From Leptospira sp. (GTDB lineage Bacteria; Spirochaetota; Leptospiria; Leptospirales; Leptospiraceae): 5,905 nt of DNA. Positions 1 to 5,688 of this stretch are shown piece by piece. A program made the position numbers and the translations under genes. The notes under the pieces were generated by a model, which was given only the letters and a program-made list of their open reading frames with translations, was not told where the DNA came from and made no database searches. The stretch is from assembly GCA_021413405.1 (NCBI GenBank), contig JAIOQL010000258.1, positions 1 through 5,905 on the forward strand, in the 5' to 3' direction. How positions within the stretch are numbered: the first letter of the stretch is position 1; each line of letters starts with the position of its first letter.

Positions 1-2
1 CT

Positions 3-635
3 TATGCAAGGTTTCAAACTGTCATGATGGATGCACATTCTATCAACGTCACTTATGACCGGAATAGAGGCGAACCAAGAAGAAATGGAACCGAAAAAAT
101 TGGCGATTGTATAGCGTGTAATATGTGTGTCGTAGTCTGCCCGACTGGAATTGATATCAGGGATGGTGTTCAAATCGGATGTATCGCGTGCGGAAAATGT
201 GTAGATGCCTGCACAAAAATCATGGGAAAAGAAAAGAAAAAAACCCTCATCGGGTATCTCACCGAAAACCAGGTAAGTGCCAAAACAAAAGAAATCAAAT
301 GGATCCGCCCCAGAACAGTTGTTTATGGAACCCTGCTCTCAGTTGTCCTTGTGACAGCGATCACTCTTCTCAGTTTCAGAATTCCGTTATATATGAGTAT
401 TCTTCCGGATAGAAATGTGCAGCCTATGTCTATTCCAGGAAATATCGTAAGAAATTTCTATAAGATGAAAGTACAAAACCTCAGTCTGCAGGAACAGAAT
501 CTGAATATTGAAGTGCTGCCAGGCAAAGACTCAGACAAATTCAAAGTCCTGACAGGTGAGGAAACTACACTCAGTCTTTCGAAAACCGAAAGAAAAGAAA
601 TCCGGATTATGGAATCGGGGCTGCGTTTCTACTGA
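3..635 (+). CDS. ccoG: CcoG (FixG/RdxA) cbb3 oxidase accessory iron-sulfur protein, C-terminal part
   Basis: This is the C-terminal part of CcoG, a membrane cupric reductase that supplies Cu(I) for CuB assembly of cbb3 oxidase. The frame is open to the left edge and begins YARFQTVM, a conserved internal CcoG segment, so the ATG at 24 is not the start. Counting from that Met, a dicluster ferredoxin motif is visible: C29-x2-C32-x2-C35-x3-C39-P, then C53-x2-C56-x2-C59-x3-C63. A basic stretch and LIGYLTENQ follow, then one membrane helix at about residues 98-120. The remaining 80 or so residues match the periplasmic Ig-like FixG C-terminal domain in position and size. The upstream membrane helices are missing only because the window starts inside the gene. 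The stop overlaps the next ATG by one base (TGATG). Identity is secure from the motifs, domain order and the ccoHIS neighbours. Confidence 0.95.
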   Translation, partial: YARFQTVMMDAHSINVTYDRNRGEPRRNGTEKIGDCIACNMCVVVCPTGIDIRDGVQIGCIACGKCVDACTKIMGKEKKKTLIGYLTENQVSAKTKEIKWIRPRTVVYGTLLSVVLVTAITLLSFRIPLYMSILPDRNVQPMSIPGNIVRNFYKMKVQNLSLQEQNLNIEVLPGKDSDKFKVLTGEETTLSLSKTERKEIRIMESGLRFY

Positions 636-1066
636 TGTTTACCGGGACTTTTTTCACTATGCGTTATGCGGCAAAGACATACACTCCAGCGGTTGATCCA
701 AACTATTATGAGAAAGGATTGAACTACGAAAAAGTTACAGCAGAACAAAAAGCAATGAAACTCGAAGGCTACCAGTTCGAAGGTGAAATATTTACAGATT
801 CATATAAGTTCAGGAAAGGCGACAACCCCATAGCTATAAAATTCAAAAAGGGAAACGGGGTTCCTGAAAATTGCTCGCAAGAACTTTTGGCAGAGCGGCC
901 GGCAACAGATAAATTTAACAGCACAACACGCCTTTCTCCGGGAATCAACGGCACATTTACGGGAAATCTTTTTCTTCCAGAAACAGGAATCTGGAATTTA
1001 ACTGTAACAAGCAATTGTAACGGCAAGAAGTTTTCAAAATCGATCCAGGCCAATGCCGGTAACTGA
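635..1066 (+). CDS. ccoH: FixH/CcoH family cbb3 oxidase assembly protein, N-terminus uncertain
   Basis: FixH/CcoH is a small membrane-anchored periplasmic protein that associates with cbb3 oxidase subunits and CcoI during assembly. From the ATG at 635 the product is 143 residues. It contains the family hallmark DPNYYEKGLNYEK (residues 21-33), just after the membrane anchor, and then a beta-rich domain ending near NLTVTSNCNGKKFSKSI. The start is doubtful. From this ATG only half of the anchor remains (MFTGTFFTMRYA). The same frame stays open back to 560 and reads KKRNPDYGIGAAFLL directly before the Met, a normal basic-then-hydrophobic FixH N-terminus. No ATG, GTG or TTG occurs in that extension; CTG at 632 is the nearest weak alternative. 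The true start is therefore probably upstream, lost to a base change, or non-canonical. The gene lies between ccoG and ccoI and overlaps ccoI by 14 bases. The family call is firm; the start is not. Confidence 0.88.
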   Translation: MFTGTFFTMRYAAKTYTPAVDPNYYEKGLNYEKVTAEQKAMKLEGYQFEGEIFTDSYKFRKGDNPIAIKFKKGNGVPENCSQELLAERPATDKFNSTTRLSPGINGTFTGNLFLPETGIWNLTVTSNCNGKKFSKSIQANAGN

Positions 1067-3509
1067 ACTAAAATCCGCTGTTTCCGGTGTGGAATCAATA
1101 AACTGTTTTCATTGTTTAAACCCTGTTCCCCCCAATCTCTTCATAACCGGCATTGCAAATAATCAGGAAGTTCAATATTGCTGCAACGGATGTAAACTGG
1201 TATCTGAGCTGATCCGTGAAACCGGAAGCAATTATTTCTATGAACTGCGCGGTACCAGTGAACTGGAACCAGTTGATAAAACGGGAGAAATCCAGACCGA
1301 ATATGACAGCCCGGACACATATCTTGACTACGTTATTGAAAACAAAGCGGGTCACTCCGAAGTAAATTTTACAGTGCTCAATATCCATTGCTCCGCATGT
1401 GTCTGGCTGATAGAAAAGATCCTGAAAGAACAAAAAGGTGTGATCAATGCGCGAATAAATTTTGCAACTGGAATCGCACACATTGAATACAATAAAGATT
1501 TAGTAAGGCTTTCGGAAATCGTTCATTCTGTCGGGACTATCGGGTACAGGCTAAAACTTTACAGTTCAGAAAATGCCGAAAAATCAGACAGGAGTTCGAG
1601 GGATCTTTTCTACAGGATGGTTGTCGCAGGATTCTGTTTTGGAAATATCATGCTTTTCAGTTCTTCTCTCTATGCCGGATTTTTTTCGGGCATAGAGCTA
1701 TCCTACAAAAAACTTCTGCACTATGTATCGTGGACGCTTGCAACTCCAGCCTATTTCTATTCCGGTTTTCCATTTTTGCGGGGAGCCCTGTCCGGGCTAA
1801 AAAACAAAGCACTGACAATGGATGTTCTGCTCGTCCTTGGCATTTCAATCGCATATTTTTACAGCATTTATGTTACGTTAAGCGACATTGGCGAGGTCTA
1901 TTTTGATTCGGTTTGTACGATTTATTTTTTCGTGCTCATTGGAAAATATTTTGAATCAGCTGTCCGCTCCAGTGCCCAAAAACGCGTAGGCTCCCTCCTC
2001 GGAAATTTACCCGAGGAATCCATACTCATCAGTGAATCGGGAGAAATCCCGATTTCTTCGCGAAAAATTGAGAAAGGGGACCGGATTAAAATCAAACCTG
2101 GAAACCGGGTTCCGGTTGATGGCCTTCTGGAATCAGAATTCGCCACTTTGGACGAATCTTTTCTGACAGGAGAGTCGGTCCCTGTCAATTATTCAAAAGG
2201 GGCAAAGATCTTTGCGGGATCTGTCTGTATAGTTAATCCGATTACGTTATGCGCCATTGCTTCCTCAAAGAATTCAACCCTGTCCAGGCTGAAACAGGTG
2301 ATCGACGATTCGGTTTCGATAAAGCCTAATGCAGAACGGGTGACAGACAGAATAGCTGCCTACTTCATCGGGACTGTGCTATTCTTTGCGGTTTCAACAT
2401 TTATATACTGGTCAGTGAACGGATCAACGGATAAAGCTGTTCTTAATGTGATAGCAGTTCTAATTGTAGCTTGTCCGTGCGCACTCGGTCTCGCAGTTCC
2501 TACTGCACTTGTAATCAACACAATCCTCTGTTCAAGAGAAGGAATACTGATCAAAAATCCCGATCTGATCGAGCCAATGTCAAAGCCGGACACAATTATT
2601 TTTGACAAAACGGGAACACTTACCTCAGGAATATTGTCAGTGAACTTTGAAAGTCCGGGAATTAATTTGAGGACAAAGTTGTTTGCGTATCTGACTGCAA
2701 AAGATTCTACACACCCGGCAGCCAGATCACTATATTCTGAACTTCTGGCAAATTATCCTGAATTTCGGGAGTGCGATCCGGAGATTATCCAATCAGAAGA
2801 AATTCCAGGCCAGGGAATTTTTTCAAGAATAGAATATGCCGGCGAATCTTTCGAAGTAAAATTAGGACGAAATAGTTTCGCCAATCCGGATATGGCGGAA
2901 CCTGATCAGGGAGAGGGCTCAAGGATTTATATTTCTGTGAACGATATTTTTTCAGGTTATTGGTCTCTGCGGGATACGTTAAGACCCGGAACCGCTGGAA
3001 TTATAAAACAACTGTCTTCTCTTGTTCCAAACGTAATTTTACTTTCCGGTGACAGGGAAGAGCCAGTCCGGAGTATCGCAGGATCGCTTGGCATCCGGGA
3101 TTTCTTTTTCAATAAAACTCCGGAAGAAAAATTAAATCTCGTAACCGATCTGCAAGGTAAAAGAAGGAATATCATTATGATCGGCGATGGATTCAATGAT
3201 TCAGCTTGCCTTGCCGCATCGAATGTAGGGATCACTCTCGGGATTGCCTCGGACACTTCTATAGATAAATCAGATATTATTCTCGTCAGGAATAATCTTT
3301 CCGGAATCGTCACGGCTATTAAAAATTCGAAGAGCACTGCAAAGGTGATTCGCCAGAATATACTGATCTCTTTTCTATATAATTCGATCATGCTGCCGCT
3401 CGCAGCCGCCGGTTTCATGATACCGGTAATTTGTGCCGGGCTAATGACATTGAGCTCTATTTCAGTTCTTCTGAATTCATTCTCACTCTATCTCAGGAAA
3501 AATAAATGA
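1053..3509 (+). CDS. ccoI: CcoI/FixI P1B-type copper-transporting ATPase for cbb3 oxidase
   Basis: This 818-residue P1B ATPase moves copper across the inner membrane for cbb3 oxidase assembly (CopA2/FixI type). The N-terminus has a Cys-rich metal-binding module typical of FixI (C18-x2-C21 and C43-C44-x2-C47). An HMA domain follows at about 104-170 with C113-x2-C116. Membrane helices start near 187. The actuator TGES is at 372-375, the CPC ion site at 474-476 and the phosphorylated Asp is D518 in DKTGT. The nucleotide-binding HP pair is at 554-555, and the hinge GDGFND is at 711-716. YN (776-777) and M798-x2-SS (801-802) in the last two helices are the Cu(I) signatures of the P1B-1 group. All catalytic residues are present and the length is normal. 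The start overlaps fixH by 14 bases with little Shine-Dalgarno sequence, so translation is probably coupled. The stop overlaps ccoS (ATGA). A general copper-efflux CopA is unlikely given the double N-terminal module and the neighbours. Confidence 0.97.
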   Translation: MPVTELKSAVSGVESINCFHCLNPVPPNLFITGIANNQEVQYCCNGCKLVSELIRETGSNYFYELRGTSELEPVDKTGEIQTEYDSPDTYLDYVIENKAGHSEVNFTVLNIHCSACVWLIEKILKEQKGVINARINFATGIAHIEYNKDLVRLSEIVHSVGTIGYRLKLYSSENAEKSDRSSRDLFYRMVVAGFCFGNIMLFSSSLYAGFFSGIELSYKKLLHYVSWTLATPAYFYSGFPFLRGALSGLKNKALTMDVLLVLGISIAYFYSIYVTLSDIGEVYFDSVCTIYFFVLIGKYFESAVRSSAQKRVGSLLGNLPEESILISESGEIPISSRKIEKGDRIKIKPGNRVPVDGLLESEFATLDESFLTGESVPVNYSKGAKIFAGSVCIVNPITLCAIASSKNSTLSRLKQVIDDSVSIKPNAERVTDRIAAYFIGTVLFFAVSTFIYWSVNGSTDKAVLNVIAVLIVACPCALGLAVPTALVINTILCSREGILIKNPDLIEPMSKPDTIIFDKTGTLTSGILSVNFESPGINLRTKLFAYLTAKDSTHPAARSLYSELLANYPEFRECDPEIIQSEEIPGQGIFSRIEYAGESFEVKLGRNSFANPDMAEPDQGEGSRIYISVNDIFSGYWSLRDTLRPGTAGIIKQLSSLVPNVILLSGDREEPVRSIAGSLGIRDFFFNKTPEEKLNLVTDLQGKRRNIIMIGDGFNDSACLAASNVGITLGIASDTSIDKSDIILVRNNLSGIVTAIKNSKSTAKVIRQNILISFLYNSIMLPLAAAGFMIPVICAGLMTLSSISVLLNSFSLYLRKNK

Positions 3510-3664
3510 CAGCCCTGTTTCTCACAATCCCGATCGCTCTTGCAATTGCATGTGGAGCTTTTTTTGTTTTTCTCTGGTCTGTAAAAAACGGACAGTATGA
3601 TGATGTGGAAGGACCAAAATACAGAATGCTATTTGATGATGAGGAGAAAAAAACCGGTGACTGA
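3506..3664 (+). CDS. ccoS: CcoS (FixS) cbb3 oxidase maturation protein
   Basis: This 52-residue protein is CcoS, a small single-helix membrane protein needed for insertion of heme and copper cofactors into the cbb3 catalytic subunit. It is too short for many gene callers, so I translated it by hand. It starts MTALFLTIPIALAIAC and has one hydrophobic helix to about residue 26 (FFVFLW), then NGQYDDVEGPKYRMLFDDEE. The acidic GQYDD-EGP-RxLFDD pattern is the family hallmark. AGGAA at 3495-3499 is a well-placed Shine-Dalgarno sequence 6 bases before the ATG. The start overlaps the ccoI stop as ATGA, and the stop lies inside the start of the next gene. Length, motif and the ccoI-ccoS order all agree. 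Confidence 0.95.
   Translation: MTALFLTIPIALAIACGAFFVFLWSVKNGQYDDVEGPKYRMLFDDEEKKTGD
3641..3646 (+). promoter_or_regulatory. Shine-Dalgarno sequence deciding a GTG start
   Basis: GAGGAG lies 10 bases before GTG at 3657, inside the end of ccoS. It supports GTG 3657 as the start of the TauE/SafE-like gene over the upstream in-frame ATGs at 3597-3603 and 3636-3639. Those would add residues (MMMWKDQNTEC...) that are only the +1 shadow of the CcoS tail. Confidence 0.6.
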
Positions 3665-4379
3665 AATTCTATATATCCCAATAATCATTGCAGCCCTCTT
3701 TCATGGAATTACCAGTTCCCTTCATTGCATCTCGATGTGCGGCCCATTCATTGCAGCGATGAATCATTCGCCTGACTCCAAAATCAGAACCAATCTATTT
3801 TATCATTCCGGTCGTGGCATTTCGTATATGATCATTGGATTTTCTCTCGGATACTTTGGAAAAGGAATCAACTTTGCCGGGGACCTGGTTCATTTGCAGA
3901 TGATTTCTGCGGTATTCGCAGGAATCTTCATTTTGATTTTTGCAATGGGAATTTTCGTTCCTTCTCTATCAAAAACAGGAACAGCTATTCCCTCTGTTTT
4001 CTTAAAAAGAATATTTTCACCGGTCCTGATGAAACTGAAAACTTCTTCCAACCCTTCCCTATATTCTCTCGTTTTCGGATTTTTCACAGGAATTCTGCCA
4101 TGCGGAGTTCTTTACCCGGCCTTCGCACTTGCATTTGCCAGTGGTGATCCGGTTCAGGGATCCATTTTCATGGGAGCTTTTTTTACCGGGACACTTCCCG
4201 GATTATTTCTATTTACAATGGGGTTCAATCAGTTTCGCGGAAAACTGAACCCCCAGCTGATCAAGGCGCTTGGAATATTATTTATCATCATTGGGATCGG
4301 AACCATTTTTGTTCGCTTTCACCATGATCATTCCACTATGCATCCCACTGATGATAAGACCCACCATCATATTCACTAA
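3657..4379 (+). CDS. TauE/SafE-like (DsbD_2/UreH-type) membrane protein with His-rich tail
   Basis: This polytopic membrane protein is of the 'sulfite exporter TauE/SafE' (COG2836, DsbD_2/UreH-like) type that often follows ccoS in cbb3 clusters. Its exact function is not established; roles in copper or redox handling for oxidase assembly are proposed from context. From GTG 3657 it has 240 residues. The N-terminal helix carries HGITSSLHCISMCGP (16-30), with C24-x3-C28, the family's HC-x3-CGP signature. Later helices lie at about 52-68, 83-102 and 137-160 (with GILPCGVLYPA, C149), then 167-189 and 201-219. The cytoplasmic or periplasmic end has 8 His in its last 19 residues (222-240), a likely metal-binding tail. 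The start overlaps ccoS by 8 bases and has a GAGGAG Shine-Dalgarno sequence. It is the last gene of the cco block: a 168-base gap follows. Family call firm, substrate unknown. Confidence 0.85.
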   Translation: MTEILYIPIIIAALFHGITSSLHCISMCGPFIAAMNHSPDSKIRTNLFYHSGRGISYMIIGFSLGYFGKGINFAGDLVHLQMISAVFAGIFILIFAMGIFVPSLSKTGTAIPSVFLKRIFSPVLMKLKTSSNPSLYSLVFGFFTGILPCGVLYPAFALAFASGDPVQGSIFMGAFFTGTLPGLFLFTMGFNQFRGKLNPQLIKALGILFIIIGIGTIFVRFHHDHSTMHPTDDKTHHHIH

Positions 4380-4395
4380 AATCTATTTTATCATA

Positions 4396-4412
4396 TTTCG
4401 GATGATCCGAAA
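4396..4412 (+). terminator. Small hairpin after the cco block, possible weak terminator
   Basis: TTTCGG and CCGAAA pair around a 5-base loop (ATGAT) 17 bases after the stop of the TauE/SafE-like gene. The stem is short and there is no U-run after it, so intrinsic termination is uncertain. Its position at the end of the block is the main support. Confidence 0.25.
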
Positions 4413-4489
4413 ATCTTCTGACTACCACTACAACGGGATTCGGCACGCCGGAAATCATTCGGATTAAATTCCAAAACTGATGTTTATAC

Positions 4490-4509
4490 TCATTGACCTA
4501 GGTCAATGA
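4490..4509. promoter_or_regulatory. Perfect 20-bp palindrome, CRP/FNR-superfamily operator (FNR/DNR/HcpR type)
   Basis: TCATTGACCTAGGTCAATGA is identical to its own reverse complement and ends exactly at 20 bp. Its core TTGAC-CTAG-GTCAA has the two five-base half-sites and four-base spacer recognised by CRP/FNR-superfamily regulators. The GTCAA-type half-site, with CC/GG inside, resembles HcpR and DNR/NNR-type NO-responsive sites more than the classical FNR site (TTGAT-N4-ATCAA). The centre lies 48 bases before the NnrS start codon at 4548. A site at about -41.5 would put transcription start near 4541, leaving a very short leader; I see no convincing -10 box. The regulator itself is not in the window. 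Confidence 0.75.
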
Positions 4510-4547
4510 CCGCGCTTTACTTCCATGTAATAGTAACTATAAATCAA

Positions 4548-4958
4548 ATGAATAAAATTAAGATTTTCAACTTTGCGGATCCTTACAGATTTTTTTTCCC
4601 GTTAGGGATCATCGGCAGCATTCTTGGAACCGGGATCTGGGTTTTTGGCTGGGTCGTTCAAAAAAAATGGATAACAGGTTTCAATACAGATACATATCCT
4701 GTTGAAGTTCATGTTGGCCTGATTGGTGGCTTGTTTTTACTGCCGGTCATAAAAGGTTTTATTCTCACCGCAATTCCCAGATTTACCGGAACCTCACTAA
4801 CCGGACCGGTTGAAATTATTCCATTTCAGATTCTTCAGATAATGATAGCAGGGCTCCTGCTATTTTTTCAGAACGAAAATATTGTTCATTATTTTCTCTT
4901 CAGATTGAATTTTTCAGCATTGATTTGGATCTCAAAAGCCAACTTTCCAGAAGTCTGA
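4548..4958 (+). CDS. NnrS family protein, N-terminal fragment
   Basis: This is the 136-residue first part of the split nnrS gene. It contains about four hydrophobic segments, including residues 15-37, 56-76 and 88-102, and the family pattern H55 followed by LTAIPRFTG. I chose ATG 4548 because the earlier in-frame ATG at 4506 lies inside the palindromic operator and would add 14 residues (MTALYFHVIVTINQ) before the conserved FADPYRFFFPLG start. On its own it lacks the C-terminal half and is unlikely to be functional. Confidence 0.65.
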   Translation: MNKIKIFNFADPYRFFFPLGIIGSILGTGIWVFGWVVQKKWITGFNTDTYPVEVHVGLIGGLFLLPVIKGFILTAIPRFTGTSLTGPVEIIPFQILQIMIAGLLLFFQNENIVHYFLFRLNFSALIWISKANFPEV

Positions 4959-5626
4959 TTTTTTATGGAATGATTCCCTGCATAATTACCGGGGCCGGAG
5001 CGAAAATAATAAACGTCATTGTAAATACGGATAGCCCTCAATCCAGAATGCAATGGATGCAAAAAGCAGAATCGTCATCCAGCTCATTTTTAATTTCAAT
5101 TATTTTTGCATTGTCTTTTGTTTTGGAAATTATTTTAATAAAAAACATTTATTCCGATTATAGCATTATATTCAGAATCATCCGGTTTTCCATCATCGTT
5201 TTCTGGCTGGTCAATTTTTTTCATATCCTGGATATTTCAGCTTTCACCAGTAAACTTTCAAAATTAATTCTGATTTCTTCTTATTTGCTTATTTTCGGAT
5301 ACGCAGGTCATACATTCAAAACCGCCTACTCCGTACATTTGGCCCACATCTATTTCATCGGGGGAATTTCACTTGTAATACTTTGTATAATGACCCGGGT
5401 AGCTCTTTCACATGGACAGGCAGACATTGTTATCGAAAAAAAATCTGCTATTTTTTACTGGATTCTTGGATTTATAGTAGTCGCTACTGCGACAAGGGCT
5501 ACAGCGATCTTTGTGACCAATCAGTATTTTTCGCATCTGGCCTATTCCTCGATTTTCTTTATCATCGCAATGCTGATCTGGGGCATATTTATCCTGAGAC
5601 AGTTGAACTCCGGATCACAAGATTGA
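4925..5626 (+). CDS. NnrS family protein, C-terminal fragment
   Basis: This is the second part of the split nnrS gene, open in its frame from 4814. As a separate gene it could only start at TTG 4925 or ATG 4970, and neither has a clear Shine-Dalgarno sequence, so it is best read as the continuation of the upstream frame. Counted from 4925 it has 233 residues and about six hydrophobic segments. The NnrS hallmark lies at 138-164: VHLAHIYFIGGI, then MTRVALSHG with conserved His and Arg. It ends at the hairpin over its stop codon. Confidence 0.65.
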   Translation: MDLKSQLSRSLIFYGMIPCIITGAGAKIINVIVNTDSPQSRMQWMQKAESSSSSFLISIIFALSFVLEIILIKNIYSDYSIIFRIIRFSIIVFWLVNFFHILDISAFTSKLSKLILISSYLLIFGYAGHTFKTAYSVHLAHIYFIGGISLVILCIMTRVALSHGQADIVIEKKSAIFYWILGFIVVATATRATAIFVTNQYFSHLAYSSIFFIIAMLIWGIFILRQLNSGSQD

Positions 5627-5657
5627 ATTGGGGCCGGCAATTCCGGCTTCAATTCGA
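5623..5657 (+). terminator. Strong hairpin overlapping the nnrS stop, possible terminator
   Basis: GAATTGGGGCCGG (5625-5637) pairs with CCGGCTTCAATTC (5643-5655) around the loop CAATT. This gives 13 pairs, two of them G-U, and two more pairs (one G-U) at the base. The stem begins within the nnrS stop codon. There is no run of U after it on the plus strand, so it may act as a factor-assisted terminator or an mRNA-stabilising structure rather than a classical intrinsic terminator. Confidence 0.45.
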
Positions 5658-5674
5658 CATACTCTAATCTAATT

Positions 5675-5679
5675 GAGGA
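5675..5679 (+). promoter_or_regulatory. Shine-Dalgarno sequence for the upstream Hsp20 start
   Basis: GAGGA lies 9 bases before ATG 5689. It competes with a second site at 5741-5745 that serves the in-frame ATG 5752, so the pair leaves two possible N-termini for the Hsp20 protein. Confidence 0.5.
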
Positions 5680-5688
5680 AATTGAGAA

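Larger units (their letters stand above)
4548..5626 (+). pseudogene. nnrS: NnrS family heme-copper membrane protein, split by a frameshift
   Basis: Two overlapping frames together encode one NnrS-family protein, a polytopic membrane heme-copper protein linked to nitric oxide stress and denitrification. The first frame starts at ATG 4548 (MNKIKIFNFADPYRFFFPLG). It has the N-terminal family region: helix one, then VEVHVGLIGGLFLLPVIKG with H55, then TAIPRFTGT (74-82). It ends at a stop at 4956-4958. The protein continues in the frame shifted by -1 and includes the C-terminal hallmark VHLAHIYFIGGI followed by MTRVALSHG, then two final helices. Joined, the length is about 360 residues, close to the family's usual size. 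One missing base between about 4925 and 4958 explains the split: adding one would turn KANFPEV-stop into a chain continuing SLIFYGMIPC. This may be a true mutation or a sequence error. The gene has its own upstream operator-like palindrome and no strong Shine-Dalgarno sequence at 4548. Confidence 0.8.

Noticed and set aside
580..605. Programmed -1 frameshift joining ccoG to fixH at the A-rich stretch
   Set aside because: The direction would fit, but no standard slippery heptamer in the ccoG frame is present, and a fusion of CcoG to FixH would be topologically odd; a lost or unusual start is simpler.
1116..3418. Several antisense open frames of 60-150 codons opposite ccoI
   Set aside because: They lie opposite a fully conserved ATPase, contain no recognisable motifs and reflect the codon pattern of the plus strand.
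3597..3656. Upstream ATG starts for the TauE/SafE-like protein
   Set aside because: The added residues are the shifted shadow of the CcoS tail, and GAGGAG is correctly spaced for GTG 3657 instead.
4506..4547. Earlier in-frame ATG for nnrS at 4506
   Set aside because: It lies inside the perfect palindrome, lacks a Shine-Dalgarno sequence and adds residues before the conserved FADPYRFFFPLG start; ATG 4548 fits the family better.
5383..5667. Plus-strand open frame overlapping the end of nnrS
   Set aside because: It is out of frame with the NnrS hallmark region and its translation has no membrane pattern or known motif.
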